Shown here: in pieces, positions 1 through 10,488 of the stretch
Position numbering within the stretch: the first letter of the stretch is position 1
Layout: each line of letters opens with the position of its first letter
Assembly: GCF_002904345.1 (NCBI RefSeq)
Contig: NZ_PEIH01000004.1
Span: forward strand, 151,000 to 186,346
From: Bacteroidetes bacterium endosymbiont of Geopemphigus sp.
GTDB taxonomy: Bacteria > Bacteroidota > Bacteroidia > Flavobacteriales > Blattabacteriaceae
Length of the DNA stretch: 35,347 nucleotides
Direction of reading: 5' to 3'
Notes under the pieces: generated by a model
The model's input: the letters and a program-made list of their open reading frames with translations, nothing else
Database searches by the model: none
What the model was told of the DNA's origin: nothing
Position numbers and translations under genes: made by a program

Positions 1-1515
1 ATGTGAAAAGAAATCATATAAAGGTCTTATCCTTATTTTCTTATGCTTGGTAACTTTTGGTCTTTTGCTCAGGAAATAGAAGATACTCAAGAGGCTAAAT
101 ATTACGGAAAAGAGAGGAATATGTGGATTTCACATCAGATAAAGTGAGATTAAATGGTTGGTATGTTAGAATTTACGGAGGTATTCCTATCCTGCATAGC
201 GCTGATTTTAGAAGTTTTACTAAAGAAAAAAAAGGCATAGGTTATGATGTGCAGCTTTCCGTAAATAAAGAAATTACCCATTCTTTTGCCTTGCAATTGT
301 TCGATCAGTATAGAAGTACAAAGCAATATAGTGCCCTAACTAAGGAGGATTGAGCAATGACCTCTACTGGGAGGTAAATACCCAATACTGGAGCGTTTCT
401 TTGCTGGGATATCTTAATTTGACTTCTTTATTCATGCGGGTAGATGATAAATCTTTTTACAGATGAGGCTTGCGTTCCTATGTGGGTCCTGTTTTGATCT
501 TATTATACAACCAAACGTACCTGCTTCCGAACGTGCCTGCTTCTGACGGCATAAGAAAAGATGAACATAACAGTTAATTCAAGTAATGCAGGTGTGAGTT
601 GTTTATTTATGCAAGGCGGATTGGGTTTGCAATATAAGCTTAACCGAAGGATGGATATTGAGTCGCGCACGATGTGGGTACACACCGTCGATAATTTTTG
701 ACGGCTTAGGATCACACGGCGCCCTGACGAGACGCCTGATAGCTACAATACAGTCAATATCAAACCCAGCAGATACGATTCGTTTCACCACTTCACTGGG
801 TTTGGTATTTAAATTAGGTAAGCCTCATGAATCTTTAAAATGGCATGACCCTCTTCAGTTGCTTTATCATTCACAGAAAGTTAAGGTTAATTTGACTGTA
901 TGTAAAAAAAGGAGGTCAAATCGGGGATGGTGTATGTGATGACCGGGATAAATAGCTCAATACCCTTATCGGAGCTCATGTTGACGGTAGTGGACGTACT
1001 TTAGATGTAGATTCCGACGGGGTTATTGATCTTTACGATAAGTGTGTAACTGTACCCGGGCCCCGTTTCTAACCAAGAAAACCCTATGGAGAAGAGAAAA
1101 ACCTGTTAAAAAGGAATTTGACTAGGCAGGAAAGCAAAAAGATTGAGAAAGTGAATAAAACGATGAAGGTATATAATTTAATTTGAATAGAGCCATATTA
1201 AATCTAAGTATTTCGCTACTTTGAATAAAGCTTCAGAGATCATGGCCGAATATCCAGATGCCGCTTTACGTGATAGACCATACCGATGTTTCAGGCAGTG
1301 CTTCCTATAATCTGCGTTTGAGAAAACAACGCGCGAAAGCTGTAAAAACTTATTTTCTTAAAAAAAGTGTAGCTTCTTCTCACCTTAACGTTATCGGTAA
1401 AGGAGAATCTGATTTGAAGTACCCTAAACGTGACGATAAAAATTACAAAAGCAGAGATTGCCTACTAAAAATGCAGAAAACAGAAGGGTTGAGTTCGTTC
1501 CTAAAACAATGAACT
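1..1515 (+). pseudogene. OmpA-family outer-membrane protein with TSP3 linker (pseudogene)
   Basis: Successive frames give the parts of one OmpA-family protein in the right order. A signal peptide ending in SFAQ (about 1-80) has stop codons at its second codon and near base 19. Barrel strands follow at 123-353 and 600-690 (GGLGLQYKLNRRMDI). A strand with TSLGLVFKLGK and KWHDPL lies near 790-860. A thrombospondin-3-like acidic linker, DSDGVIDLYDKC, lies at about 1010-1045. The peptidoglycan-binding OmpA C-terminal domain lies at 1200-1515, with SKYFATLNKASEIM, then HTDVSGSASYN, KQRAKAV and GKGESD, ending in NRRVEFVPK in another frame. At least four frameshifts and several stops separate these parts. 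The intact family member anchors the outer membrane to peptidoglycan. The reading frame is far too broken to make that protein. Confidence 0.88.
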
Positions 1516-1571
1516 TATTTGTAATAACTATTTTTTCTTTTAAAGACTCGTATTTTCTGGGTCTTTATGAT

Positions 1572-2099
1572 TTATAAAGATCTCGATAAAAAATGCCATA
1601 GAACGATTCCGATGCTTACCGAAATATTCAGAGAATGCTTAGTGCCAAACTGTCGAATTTCTATACATTGATCGCAAAGCTTGATCAATTTTTGATCCAC
1701 TCCTTTTATCTCATTGCCAAATATGAGTAAATATTTTTTATCCGAAACTACCTGAAATTGATCCAGCGAAAAACTACCCTGAACTTGCTCTACGCCGATA
1801 ATGGTATAATTTCTGGATTTGTAATCTTCTATTGCTTGAATAGCTTTCGCATAATAGCGCCACTCTACATTTTGCTCTGCACCCAGAGCCGTTTTTCGAA
1901 TGTCTTTATGTCTAGGTAAAGGGCTGATTCCGCAGAGACAGATTTTTTCTGCTAAAAAGGCATCCGCTGTCCGGAAAGCCGCTCCTACATTATAAGCGCT
2001 ACGGACATCGTCAAGTAAGAGGGTGACGGGATTTTTCGTGGCATTTTTATATTCCTCGCTTGAAAGTCGCTTGAGTTCTTGATTGGATAGTTTTCGCAT
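1572..2099 (-). CDS. TrmH/SpoU-family RNA 2'-O-methyltransferase
   Basis: A 175-residue protein carrying the three SPOUT-class motifs. Motif 1 is NVGAAFRTADAF with Asn37 and Arg43. Motif 2 is FGNEIKGVD near 127-135. Motif 3 is IRQFGTKHSLNISVSIGI at 148-165 with Asn158; it forms the knot that binds S-adenosylmethionine. The family methylates the 2'-hydroxyl of a tRNA or rRNA ribose, usually as a cytoplasmic dimer. The protein lacks the N-terminal L30e-like RNA-binding domain of TrmH/RlmB-type members, so it is the short form common in Bacteroidota. The target nucleotide cannot be read from sequence. It is transcribed divergently from mutS across 64 bases. The frame is intact and the ATG at 2099 leaves a normal N-terminus. 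Confidence 0.9.
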   Translation of the reverse strand: MRKLSNQELKRLSSEEYKNATKNPVTLLLDDVRSAYNVGAAFRTADAFLAEKICLCGISPLPRHKDIRKTALGAEQNVEWRYYAKAIQAIEDYKSRNYTIIGVEQVQGSFSLDQFQVVSDKKYLLIFGNEIKGVDQKLIKLCDQCIEIRQFGTKHSLNISVSIGIVLWHFLSRSL

Positions 2100-2121
2100 T
2101 TTATAAAGTCTCTGACCTTGC

Positions 2122-2136
2122 TACCTTTGCAAGGTA
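2122..2136 (+). promoter_or_regulatory. Candidate mutS promoter -7 box in a near-palindrome
   Basis: TACCTTTGC at 2122-2130 fits the Bacteroidota -7 consensus TAnnTTTG and lies 34 bases before the mutS ATG. It sits in the near-palindrome TACCTTTGCAAGGTA, whose reverse strand reads TACCTTGC toward the methyltransferase gene. No clear TTTG box is seen about 19 bases upstream, so the assignment is tentative. Confidence 0.45.
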
Positions 2137-2163
2137 ATCAAATCCCTAAAAGTTTAGAGTCCT

Positions 2164-4773
2164 ATGAAATCACAAAGCACTCCTTTGATGAAGCAATACG
2201 CTGAGATCAAGGTAAGTCATCCCGATACGCTCTTATTATTTCGTGTGGGCGATTTTTACGAAACCTTCGATGATGACGCCGTTAAGTGCTCTAAGACTTT
2301 AAATATTGTGCTTACCAGGCGCTCTAACGGCGCTTTATCACAGACCAAACTGGCAGGTTTTCCGCATCACGCTTTGGATAATTACCTACCTAAGCTGGTT
2401 AGAGCAGGTTTTCGCGTGGCGATTTGTGATCAACTCGAAGATCCCAAAAAAACTAAAAGTATCGTAAAAAGAGGGATTACCAGTATAGTGACACCGGGTG
2501 TGTCGCTTAATGATCAGGTTTTGCAAGCGACTTCCAATAATTTTCTGGCAGCGCTTCATCTCGATAAAGAGAAAGCAGGCCTGGCATTGCTCGATATCTC
2601 CACCGGAGAATTTCTTGCCACCGAAGGAGCACTTTCGTATATCCATCAATTAATTCGGCGTTTTTATCCAAGCGAGGTGCTTTATGCAAAACAGAAGAAA
2701 AATGAATTTGAAGCTTTTATAGGTAAAGATTATTTCAGTTACGCGATGGAGGATTGGACCTTTGAATATAAAACCGCTTATGAAAAACTTACCCGACATT
2801 TTCAAACGCGCTCACTTAAAGGTTTTGGGGTGGAACCTCTTAAATGCGCTATCACGGCAGCAGGGGCTATTTTAATTTATCTCGAGAATACCCAACATCA
2901 TAAAATTTACCATCTTTCTTCTCTGAGCCGAATTGATGAAAGCCAACACGTCTGGATGGACGATTTTACCTTACGCAGCCTTGAGGTGCTGCATTCAAAT
3001 CATCCCAATGGGCTATCGCTTTTTGATGTGCTTGATCGCACCCTAACGCCCATGGGATCAAGATTGTTAAGACGTTGGTTGATGCTCCCCCTTAAAGAGG
3101 TTTCTTCTATTAAGGAACGTCATGATTTGCTCGAAGCCTTGCGCGTTTCTTCAGATCTTAGCTTTGATATTAGTGAAAGATTGCGCTCTGTATGTGATAT
3201 GGAGCGCCTCTCTTCAAAGGTGATTACCGAAAAAATTAGCCCGCGTGAGCTGATATGCTTAGGACGCTCTCTTGAGAGTATATGTTCGATAAAACAAACA
3301 TTATCTCTCTCTACGCGGGGGCAGGCTTTGAAGAATTTTTCTCAGGGATTCCCTGATTTTAAAAACTTATATGAGCATATCATCAAGGTTTTACACATGG
3401 ATCCTCCGCATCATCTGGTAAAAGGAAATGTTATCGCCTCGGGTTTTTGCAAAGAACTCGATGAGTTACGACGGCTCATTTTTTCCGGAAAAGATCATCT
3501 TCAGACTATTGCTCAGGGTGAGAAAGAACGTAGTGGTATACAAAGCCTGAAGATTTCTTTTAATAATGTTTTTGGTTATTATATAGAAATACGAAATATA
3601 CACAAGGAAAAGGTCCCTTCTCATTGGATACGAAAGCAAACCCTGTCCAATGCAGAGCGCTATGTTACCCACGAGCTTAAGGATTATGAGAGAGATATTT
3701 TAGGAGCAGAAGAAAAAATTCTCTCCCTTGAGACAGATCTGTTTCAACAATTAACAGCTAAAGTTGGAGAGCATATAGAAATTTTACAGAAAGGTGCCCG
3801 CTCGCTTGCCCACTTAGATGTTATTTTATCTTTTTCTAAAAGCGCCCTAGAGGATCAATATGTGCGACCTGAACTGAATGAGAGTCAAAATATTTTTATA
3901 GAGCAAGGACGTCATCCAGTAATTGAGAAGAGCCTACCTATAGGCACAGCTTATGTTCCTAATGATCTCTCGATAGATTCTGAGTTGACTCAGGTATTGA
4001 TCATTACCGGTCCAAATATGGCGGGAAAGTCGGCTTTTCTTCGTCAAAGCGCTTTAATTGCGCTTATGGCCCAAATTGGGAGTTATGTTCCAGCAAAACG
4101 GATGCAAATGGGACTGATAGATAAGATATTTAGTCGCGTGGGCGCCTCTGATCATCTTTCGCTGGGTGAATCTACTTTTATGGTGGAAATGAACGAAACG
4201 GCGGGCATTTTGAACAATCTATCAGAGCGAAGTTTAATTATACTCGATGAAATCGGTCGGGGCACGAGTACTTATGACGGGGTTTCTATCGCCTGGGCCG
4301 TGGCGGAGTACCTTCATGAGCATTTCATGCGCCCTAAAACTTTATTTGCCACGCATTACCACGAGCTCAATAAAATGACTCTTTCCTTTCCGAGGATTAA
4401 AAATTTTAATGTCTCTGTAAAAGAGTTAGAGGATAAAATTCTTTTTATGCATAAAATTATTCCCGGCGCAAGCGCTCATAGCTTTGGTATTCACGTAGCT
4501 AAAATGGCGGGCATACCCTCAAAGGTACTCCATCGCGCGCAAGAGCTGCTCAAAGATCTCGAAGCCTCACAATCTTCCGGATTACAGGGAGAGTCTAAAG
4601 AAAAAACAATCTCAAAAGACTTGCAAATGAGTTTTTTCCAACTGGAAAATCCTCTTCTTGAAAAACTTCGATCTGAAATCATGGATTTAGATGTAAATAC
4701 TCTTACGCCTTTGCAGGCGCTTACTGAGCTTGATAAAATGAAAAAAATATTCACTAAATCATTTGAGAAATGA
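2164..4773 (+). CDS. mutS: DNA mismatch repair protein MutS
   Basis: An 869-residue, full-length MutS. It recognises mismatches and small loops and recruits MutL in an ATP-dependent way. The N-terminal mismatch-binding domain has the Phe-Tyr-Glu wedge at 31-33 in RVGDFYETF. Connector, lever and clamp regions follow. The ATPase domain has the P-loop GPNMAGKS at 616-623, the signature around GESTFMVEMNETA, and Walker B LIILDEIGRGTSTYDG with Asp695 and Glu696. FATHYHEL follows, and a C-terminal helical dimerisation tail ends the protein. No frameshift or missing catalytic residue is seen. It is therefore intact, unlike in many strongly reduced symbiont genomes, which lose mismatch repair. It is upstream of the tRNA-Gly/tRNA-Leu pair, which has its own promoter. 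Confidence 0.97.
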   Translation: MKSQSTPLMKQYAEIKVSHPDTLLLFRVGDFYETFDDDAVKCSKTLNIVLTRRSNGALSQTKLAGFPHHALDNYLPKLVRAGFRVAICDQLEDPKKTKSIVKRGITSIVTPGVSLNDQVLQATSNNFLAALHLDKEKAGLALLDISTGEFLATEGALSYIHQLIRRFYPSEVLYAKQKKNEFEAFIGKDYFSYAMEDWTFEYKTAYEKLTRHFQTRSLKGFGVEPLKCAITAAGAILIYLENTQHHKIYHLSSLSRIDESQHVWMDDFTLRSLEVLHSNHPNGLSLFDVLDRTLTPMGSRLLRRWLMLPLKEVSSIKERHDLLEALRVSSDLSFDISERLRSVCDMERLSSKVITEKISPRELICLGRSLESICSIKQTLSLSTRGQALKNFSQGFPDFKNLYEHIIKVLHMDPPHHLVKGNVIASGFCKELDELRRLIFSGKDHLQTIAQGEKERSGIQSLKISFNNVFGYYIEIRNIHKEKVPSHWIRKQTLSNAERYVTHELKDYERDILGAEEKILSLETDLFQQLTAKVGEHIEILQKGARSLAHLDVILSFSKSALEDQYVRPELNESQNIFIEQGRHPVIEKSLPIGTAYVPNDLSIDSELTQVLIITGPNMAGKSAFLRQSALIALMAQIGSYVPAKRMQMGLIDKIFSRVGASDHLSLGESTFMVEMNETAGILNNLSERSLIILDEIGRGTSTYDGVSIAWAVAEYLHEHFMRPKTLFATHYHELNKMTLSFPRIKNFNVSVKELEDKILFMHKIIPGASAHSFGIHVAKMAGIPSKVLHRAQELLKDLEASQSSGLQGESKEKTISKDLQMSFFQLENPLLEKLRSEIMDLDVNTLTPLQALTELDKMKKIFTKSFEK

Positions 4774-4792
4774 TCCGAAGACTTTATATTTG
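4762..4792 (+). promoter_or_regulatory. Canonical Bacteroidota promoter for the tRNA pair
   Basis: TTTG at 4762-4765, a 19-base spacer and TATATTTG at 4785-4792 match the Bacteroidota sigma factor consensus TTTG-N19-TAnnTTTG. Transcription would start near 4799, about 20 bases before tRNA-Gly. The -33 box overlaps the last codons of mutS. Confidence 0.8.
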
Positions 4793-4818
4793 CCCTGATC
4801 TTAAAAGATCAGTGTATC

Positions 4819-4891
<73 letters not shown>

Positions 4892-4935
4892 CTCAAAAAT
4901 AGAAAAGAAGGATTTATAAAAGTTCCTTTTGTAGG

Positions 4936-5020
4936 GCCCGGATGGTGGAATTGGTAGACACGCAGGACTTAAAATCCTGTGGCCATTACGGCTGTGCGGG
5001 TTCGACTCCCGCTCTGGGTA
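4936..5020 (+). tRNA. tRNA-Leu (TAA)
   Basis: An 85-base class II tRNA with a long variable arm (TGGCCATTACGGCTG). The anticodon loop CTTAAAA has TAA at 4970-4972, and the T arm is GCGGGTTCGACTCCCGC. The acceptor GCCCGGA pairs with TCTGGGT, including two G-U pairs, and the discriminator is A. CCA is not encoded. It lies 44 bases after tRNA-Gly and is probably co-transcribed with it. Confidence 0.96.
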
Positions 5021-5238
5021 CATTTATAAATACATAAAAAATTAAGAAGCTAATACTAAAATGGTAAAATACTTTTGATACCCATCAATAGTTCCTTAAT
5101 TCATTTTTTTTACACTCTACCGAGAATTTGTTGAAGAAGATCGGTTTTTAACCGAATACTTTTTTAAGAAAAAGCATTCTTTTGTTGGTTAATTATATAG
5201 AGTAATACTTTTATAATTGTTATTATAATTAAACTTCT

Positions 5239-6080
5239 ATGAAACTAAAAGAATTTTTGTTGGATATTCTCATCGCTTCGGGAGCCTTGCGGGCTCAGGT
5301 GGACATGGGCACAAAAACTCCCGAAGGAGTTTTACATGTGAGAGCCCAAGAAAAAAAATATTCAGGGGGGGGAAATATTCAAGCTACACTGGTATTTCCT
5401 ATGGAGGATAAAGCGGAAAACGTGAAAAATCATTCAAGGTGGCTACCAGCCCGCTTTGGGATCTTTGTTATTTGATCAAAACAAGCAATTTTGAGGTATT
5501 TCTATCTTACAAAGACAGATGATCCCGTCTCGGGGAAATGGCTTGATAGAAATATGGCTGCTTATAGAGTGATCCAAGATCAAAATGATAAACTAGCCAC
5601 CGGAAATCTTTATCAATGGGGAAGAGAAAGTGACAGTAATGAGTGTTGGAAAAGTAAAACTACAGATATAAATCTTAGTTCTGATAGACCCAGACATGGT
5701 AAATTTGTTACCTTAGGTAATCTACCTACAGATGGTAAGATTATAACTATAAATGGCAAAACATTCCCAACATAAATTTTTGGAAGATACCTGATAAACT
5801 TAATAATCCTTGTCCTCCTGGCTTTCATGTTCCTTTTAAAAAAGAGTGGGAAGTTGAATTAAAAGGCTTTAATTCTGATGATTACTCCTTTGACAGCCCT
5901 TTAAGACTCGTAAGACAGGGGGAGGGGTTTCGAAGCTCACTTGGCGAATACTCAGATTTCACCTATGCTTAGAATATATAGTTTTTGATGGTAATAAAGG
6001 TCAGCCAATAGTTAAATTCTTCGACGGGACCGAATCAAGAAGCATAGATGGCACGGAACGGTGTATAGCGGGTAACTGAT
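5239..6080 (+). pseudogene. FISUMP-domain surface protein (pseudogene)
   Basis: The N-terminus has a signal peptide ending ALRAQ, followed by MGTKTPEGVLHV, the fibre-like start seen in many secreted flavobacterial proteins. After an in-frame TGA at 5473, the same frame continues with KWLDRNMAAYRV and GNLYQWGRESD. After a frameshift near 5770 it goes on with NNPCPPGFHVPFKKEWEVE, SPLRLVRQGEGFRS and finally SRSIDGTERCI. The order matches the Fibrobacter succinogenes major paralogous (FISUMP) domain, whose markers are WLDRN, LYQWGR, CPxGxHVP and a closing RCI. At least one nonsense codon and two frameshifts make it nonfunctional. The role of the family is unknown, though the proteins are exported. 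Confidence 0.8.
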
Positions 6081-6133
6081 TTAAAGTGACACTATCCCGT
6101 AAGTTGTGTAACTAGAAAAGTTAAGGTTAGAAT

Positions 6134-6470
6134 TCATAATCTAATTTTTTGTTGAAAAATTCTTATAAATTGGCTTAAAATGATCCCCCGTTTTAATAAG
6201 ACATATGTGGCGTCTATTAAAGCGAGATACACTGAATTTGAGCACAGCCTTATCAAATAAAAAAGACATCTTTATTTTGGTATGTTTTCTTATTTTTCTA
6301 TTTATGTTTTAAATTAGTGATGTAAATGATTTTTTTGATTCCCAAAGGGAACTCAAAAAGCACGGTAAGTTCCTCCCAATGATTTTTCCAAGATCTAATG
6401 GCATAAGAATATTTAGCTTCCGATCTTTGTGTAAAATCATTTAAAGCGGCCCGAGCATCTTTTTAACTCT
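6134..6470 (-). pseudogene. IS256-family transposase, C-terminal remnant
   Basis: Read on the minus strand, this stretch gives the closing part of a mutator-type (IS256) transposase: ARAALNDFTQ, then KYSYAIRSWKNHWEEL, TVLFEFPLGIKKIIYITN, and after degraded sequence SVYLAL and GIILSQFIRIF. The block SYAIRSWxxxWxELTxxFEFP plus KIIYITN is diagnostic for the family. The expected LIENLN and everything before ARAALN are lost or unreadable. The fragment is about a quarter of a full transposase. No terminal inverted repeats or target duplications were found. Sequence up to about 6565 may belong to it but shows no recognisable motif. Confidence 0.8.
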
Positions 6471-6573
6471 ATGAGTTGAAGATATTTTTGGAATTCTTTC
6501 TAAGATGATCCTTCTTATAGAATACCTCCCAATATTTCTCATAGGTCAAAAGAGAAAAACTCATGAAAACCAT

Positions 6574-7660
<1,087 letters not shown>

Positions 7661-8241
7661 GATATATATTTTTAGTCAAAGGAAAAATCAAAATTTATGT
7701 TTTTATAAATCTCCTTAAAGAGAAAATCCAGCCCTCGGATATGAAATTTCCGAATACCCAGTGTTATTCTGATTTTATTATATCATACGTTTAGTAACGT
7801 TCTATTTATTATAACTACTATATAGTTACTCCCTTCTTTTACTATACAATATTTGTATATCATTTGTAATGATACTTATTAGGAAATATTCCTAAAACTA
7901 TTTTAAGAATAAGTTTCAAAAAACAGTAAACTAGATAAAAGATAAAGTCATCTGTTCAAAACAGCATTTTTCCCGGTGAATTTCATTATTTTGAGAAAAC
8001 GATAAACGTAAAAATTTGCAAAATAGTGAGCTAAGTACAGTAAAGACTTTTTGTAAGTTAAACTACATATATCAAGCTACAGAATTAAAAAGATAAACTA
8101 TGTGAGTGCCTATTTTCATTTTCTTTTATTAGAAGCTCTGCTTTATAAAAATCTCGTCGGTCAAATTAAAAAGCCAGGCGATAAACTTCCTTAAGGAGAG
8201 GTTTGTGTTAAGAAACGGGTAAACAACCCTAAAAAGGAGTC
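7661..8241. other. AT-rich stretch without recognisable gene
   Basis: No open frame or family motif was recognised on either strand. The part from 7640 to 8100 is very AT-rich, with several TATATATA-like runs. It is probably decayed DNA between the Old Yellow Enzyme remnant and the unidentified pseudogene that follows. Confidence 0.5.
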
Positions 8242-8986
8242 ATGGCCCGAGCTAAAAAAGATCAAAAGGTAAATAAAAGTCGAACGGCAGGCTTTATGAT
8301 CGTTAGTAGTCGTTTAAAAGCCATCAATACGATAATATCGTACCTTCCTCGGATTAAAGCGGGTCATCATATGGACCGATGTGCCATATGCGAGCGTTAA
8401 CAACCGGGACGGACACCGTTCAGTGTGACCTCCGGGTGAAGACTCACATAAAAAAGATAAAAAATCCTTCGGCAAAAGGCTCAAGTAGGAGCTAAAACAT
8501 AGAGATAAAATCCCAAAAGATGTATTTTCCATGCCCAAACACGCCTTTATAGACGGACCCTTAGTGTGCTATATTTAAAGAAGAATTGATGTGCTTTCTT
8601 TAAATGAAAAAAGCGATGAATATATCATGAAAGGATTTTATCAAAAGCCCAGCGAAAAGCTTTTATCTAAGAGGATCAAAACATTATTTAAAAAGCGTGC
8701 GTATGTGGATGTATTTTTACGTCAATACGAACTACTTATACATACATGAACTCTTTAACCTTATTTTTTAATCGCTAAAAGGGTTTTGGGATATTTTGAC
8801 TAGCGATTACCGTCGTTGATCTTTTGGAGGATGTGGAGATCGAGCACACGAGGAAACTTGGCTTATGCCAACGGGAGTGCATCAAAAATCTGGGGTCCTC
8901 TTAAAATGCATATGATTAATTATGAGCGCTTTTACCTGAGGAGAAAAGAAAAGACGATTGAGCGGGAAGGAAAGTTAAGTATCTAA
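8242..8986 (+). pseudogene. Unidentified decayed gene
   Basis: An ATG at 8242 lies four bases after AAGGAG and opens a 52-codon frame starting MARAKKDQKVNKSRTAGFM. After a shift into the second frame, codon-like sequence resumes: DKIPKDVFSMPKHAFIDG, one TAA, RRIDVLSLNEKSDEYIMK, then KKRAYVDVFLRQYELLI. The closing frame, near 8850-8986, reads GNLAYANGSASKIWGPLK and NYERFYLRRKEKTIEREG before TAA. The charged composition and near-continuous frames suggest one protein of about 240 residues broken by a few mutations. I do not recognise the family. It could equally be two neighbouring small genes. Confidence 0.4.
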
Positions 8987-9225
8987 TTTTTAGAAAGATC
9001 TTTATGTAGTTTTTATGCAGCACAGCCTTTAATAAAGGCTTGGTTAAAATCATTTTTTTTACGTGAGTAAATCTTGAAGATTTTTCATTGTTAATTCATA
9101 ATAATCTTATTTAAATAGAGTTAAAAAATGATCAAATACTCGGAGAATAAATGAAAAAGTAATATATATTAAATATAGACTTGATATATATGCTATAATA
9201 TTGTATTAGGTTAATATAAAAAATT

Positions 9226-9580
9226 ATGAAAGTCATAACTTTAAACAATCAGCTGGAGTCTTTTAAGGGGAACGTCTTTTAAGACCTTACACCCGGAGTT
9301 ACCGGTGTAAAGGATTTTAAGGATCTCAAAGAGTCGCACCAAGAAAAAAATCATTTGGAGATAAAATCGTCGGTCTTTTTTACAGGACAAAAAGTCGCTT
9401 AGGAATGGGTCAGGTAAAGTCAAAAAAATATCAAATGAAGTATTCGAAAAAGTTCACGATGAATTTTTACATCAACAAGACAAAAAGCCATCTGACCTTA
9501 TCAGAGGAGGTAAAGAACGAATTGCTACGCATATAAAAATCCATTATCCGAGGCATTGGAAAAAAACATGAGAGATAAAA
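9226..9580 (+). pseudogene. Unidentified decayed gene ahead of a terminator
   Basis: An ATG at 9226 begins MKVITLNNQLESFKGNVF. After a TAA the frame continues DLTPGVTGVKDFKDLKES and EIKSSVFFTGQKVA. A shift near 9415 then leads to VKKISNEVFEKVHDEF, KKPSDLIRGGKERIATHI and KIHYPRHW. With stops and the shift repaired, this would be a charged protein of about 115-120 residues. No family is recognised. A hairpin terminator follows about 35 bases later, which supports a former gene ending here. Confidence 0.42.
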
Positions 9581-9614
9581 CGGTTTCTATGAAGAGATAA
9601 TTTCACAATTTATT

Positions 9615-9638
9615 AAAAATCCCCTTTTGAGGATTTTT
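9615..9638 (+). terminator. Rho-independent terminator-like hairpin
   Basis: AAAAATCC at 9615-9622 and GGATTTTT at 9631-9638 form a perfect 8-bp stem around an 8-base loop, with the T-run in the 3' arm. It is placed to end the broken gene at 9226-9580. The A/T outer stem makes it potentially bidirectional. Confidence 0.6.
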
Positions 9639-10488
9639 GTGCTTTTACCACAAAAAACTTAAAAGAATAAATTTTAAAACACTTTGCTTTTATATCATAA
9701 AATGAGATTTGAACACCGTATATGCCAATATAGCTGCCCATGTAGCTTTATTTACGCAACAACTCCAGAGTAGTACGACCGGGTTAAATATAGGGGTATT
9801 ATCGGAAAGCGAAATCACTCTTCATAAAGGCATATGAGTTTAGATCGGAAATTATATTTAATTAGACTGCAAAAAAAAAGTGAAGTTCTACCCTGATGAT
9901 ATACGGGAATAATTGTTTTTTGTTATTCTAAAAATAGGATCCTTTATCTATATTGAAATTCACATTATTAATTTCAAAGCTTATAATACGAAGATATAGT
10001 TTATCTCTTTTTTTTTAGATAAGCTGCACGAGTATTTTTGTTTATCTATTATAATAAAGTTGATATAGTTTTTGCTATTTTGTAAATTATATTTATAGTT
10101 CCGGCGTCTATTTCTTCATAATTTTTGCTTAGCCAGGTAAAAGATATCCTAAATTATCCAAAACGCGATAGTTACTTAATCCACTTTCATAAACTATTTT
10201 ATATACATCCTCTTTACCTATGGTGGAGATTCCGGTAGCACCGTTATGGATATCTTTTTTTGAGCCTGTTTTTAGAAGCTTTCCAACAATTTTCTATTGT
10301 TTAATAACATTTTATACCCTTTGAAGAATTATGGCAAGAGTCTTTAGATAAGCATTTACCGATCACTTCGGGGCTTTAATAAGGATGAATTCAGGAGAAC
10401 TCCGTGACTTGAGCTTTTGATCAAGGAAAGTAGTTACTGAGAATGTACTTAAGTGTTATATGAAGGAAAAACTGATTTATATTATAAG
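9639..10488. other. Gene-poor stretch with two small unidentified coding remnants
   Basis: No intact gene is seen. On the plus strand 9712-9837 is open and reads NTVYANIAAHVALFTQQLQ and TGLNIGVLSESEITLHKG before TGA. On the minus strand 10290-10129 reads GATGISTIGKEDVYKIVY and ESGLSNYRVLDNLGYLLPG before TAA. Both have protein-like composition, but I do not recognise either. The rest is AT-rich with no motif. Confidence 0.35.

Noticed and set aside
1513-1571. Hairpin TAAAGAC...GTCTTTA between the OmpA wreck and the methyltransferase gene
   Set aside because: The stem is seven base pairs with a 13-base loop and no T-run in either direction.
2386-2689. Minus-strand frames of 60-87 codons inside mutS
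   Set aside because: mutS is clearly the real gene here; these have no start context or motif.
6418-6431. Second partial adapter-like match (CTTCCGATCT)
   Set aside because: Only ten bases match and the sequence continues a recognisable transposase frame on both sides.
8620-8746. Resemblance of GFYQKPSEK to ribosomal protein S21
   Set aside because: Only about eight residues match; the surrounding sequence lacks the S21 basic helix pattern and start.
9170-9225. TATATA-rich block before the wreck at 9226 as a replication origin
   Set aside because: No DnaA-box cluster, no dnaA nearby and no other origin feature; AT-rich runs are common throughout this window.
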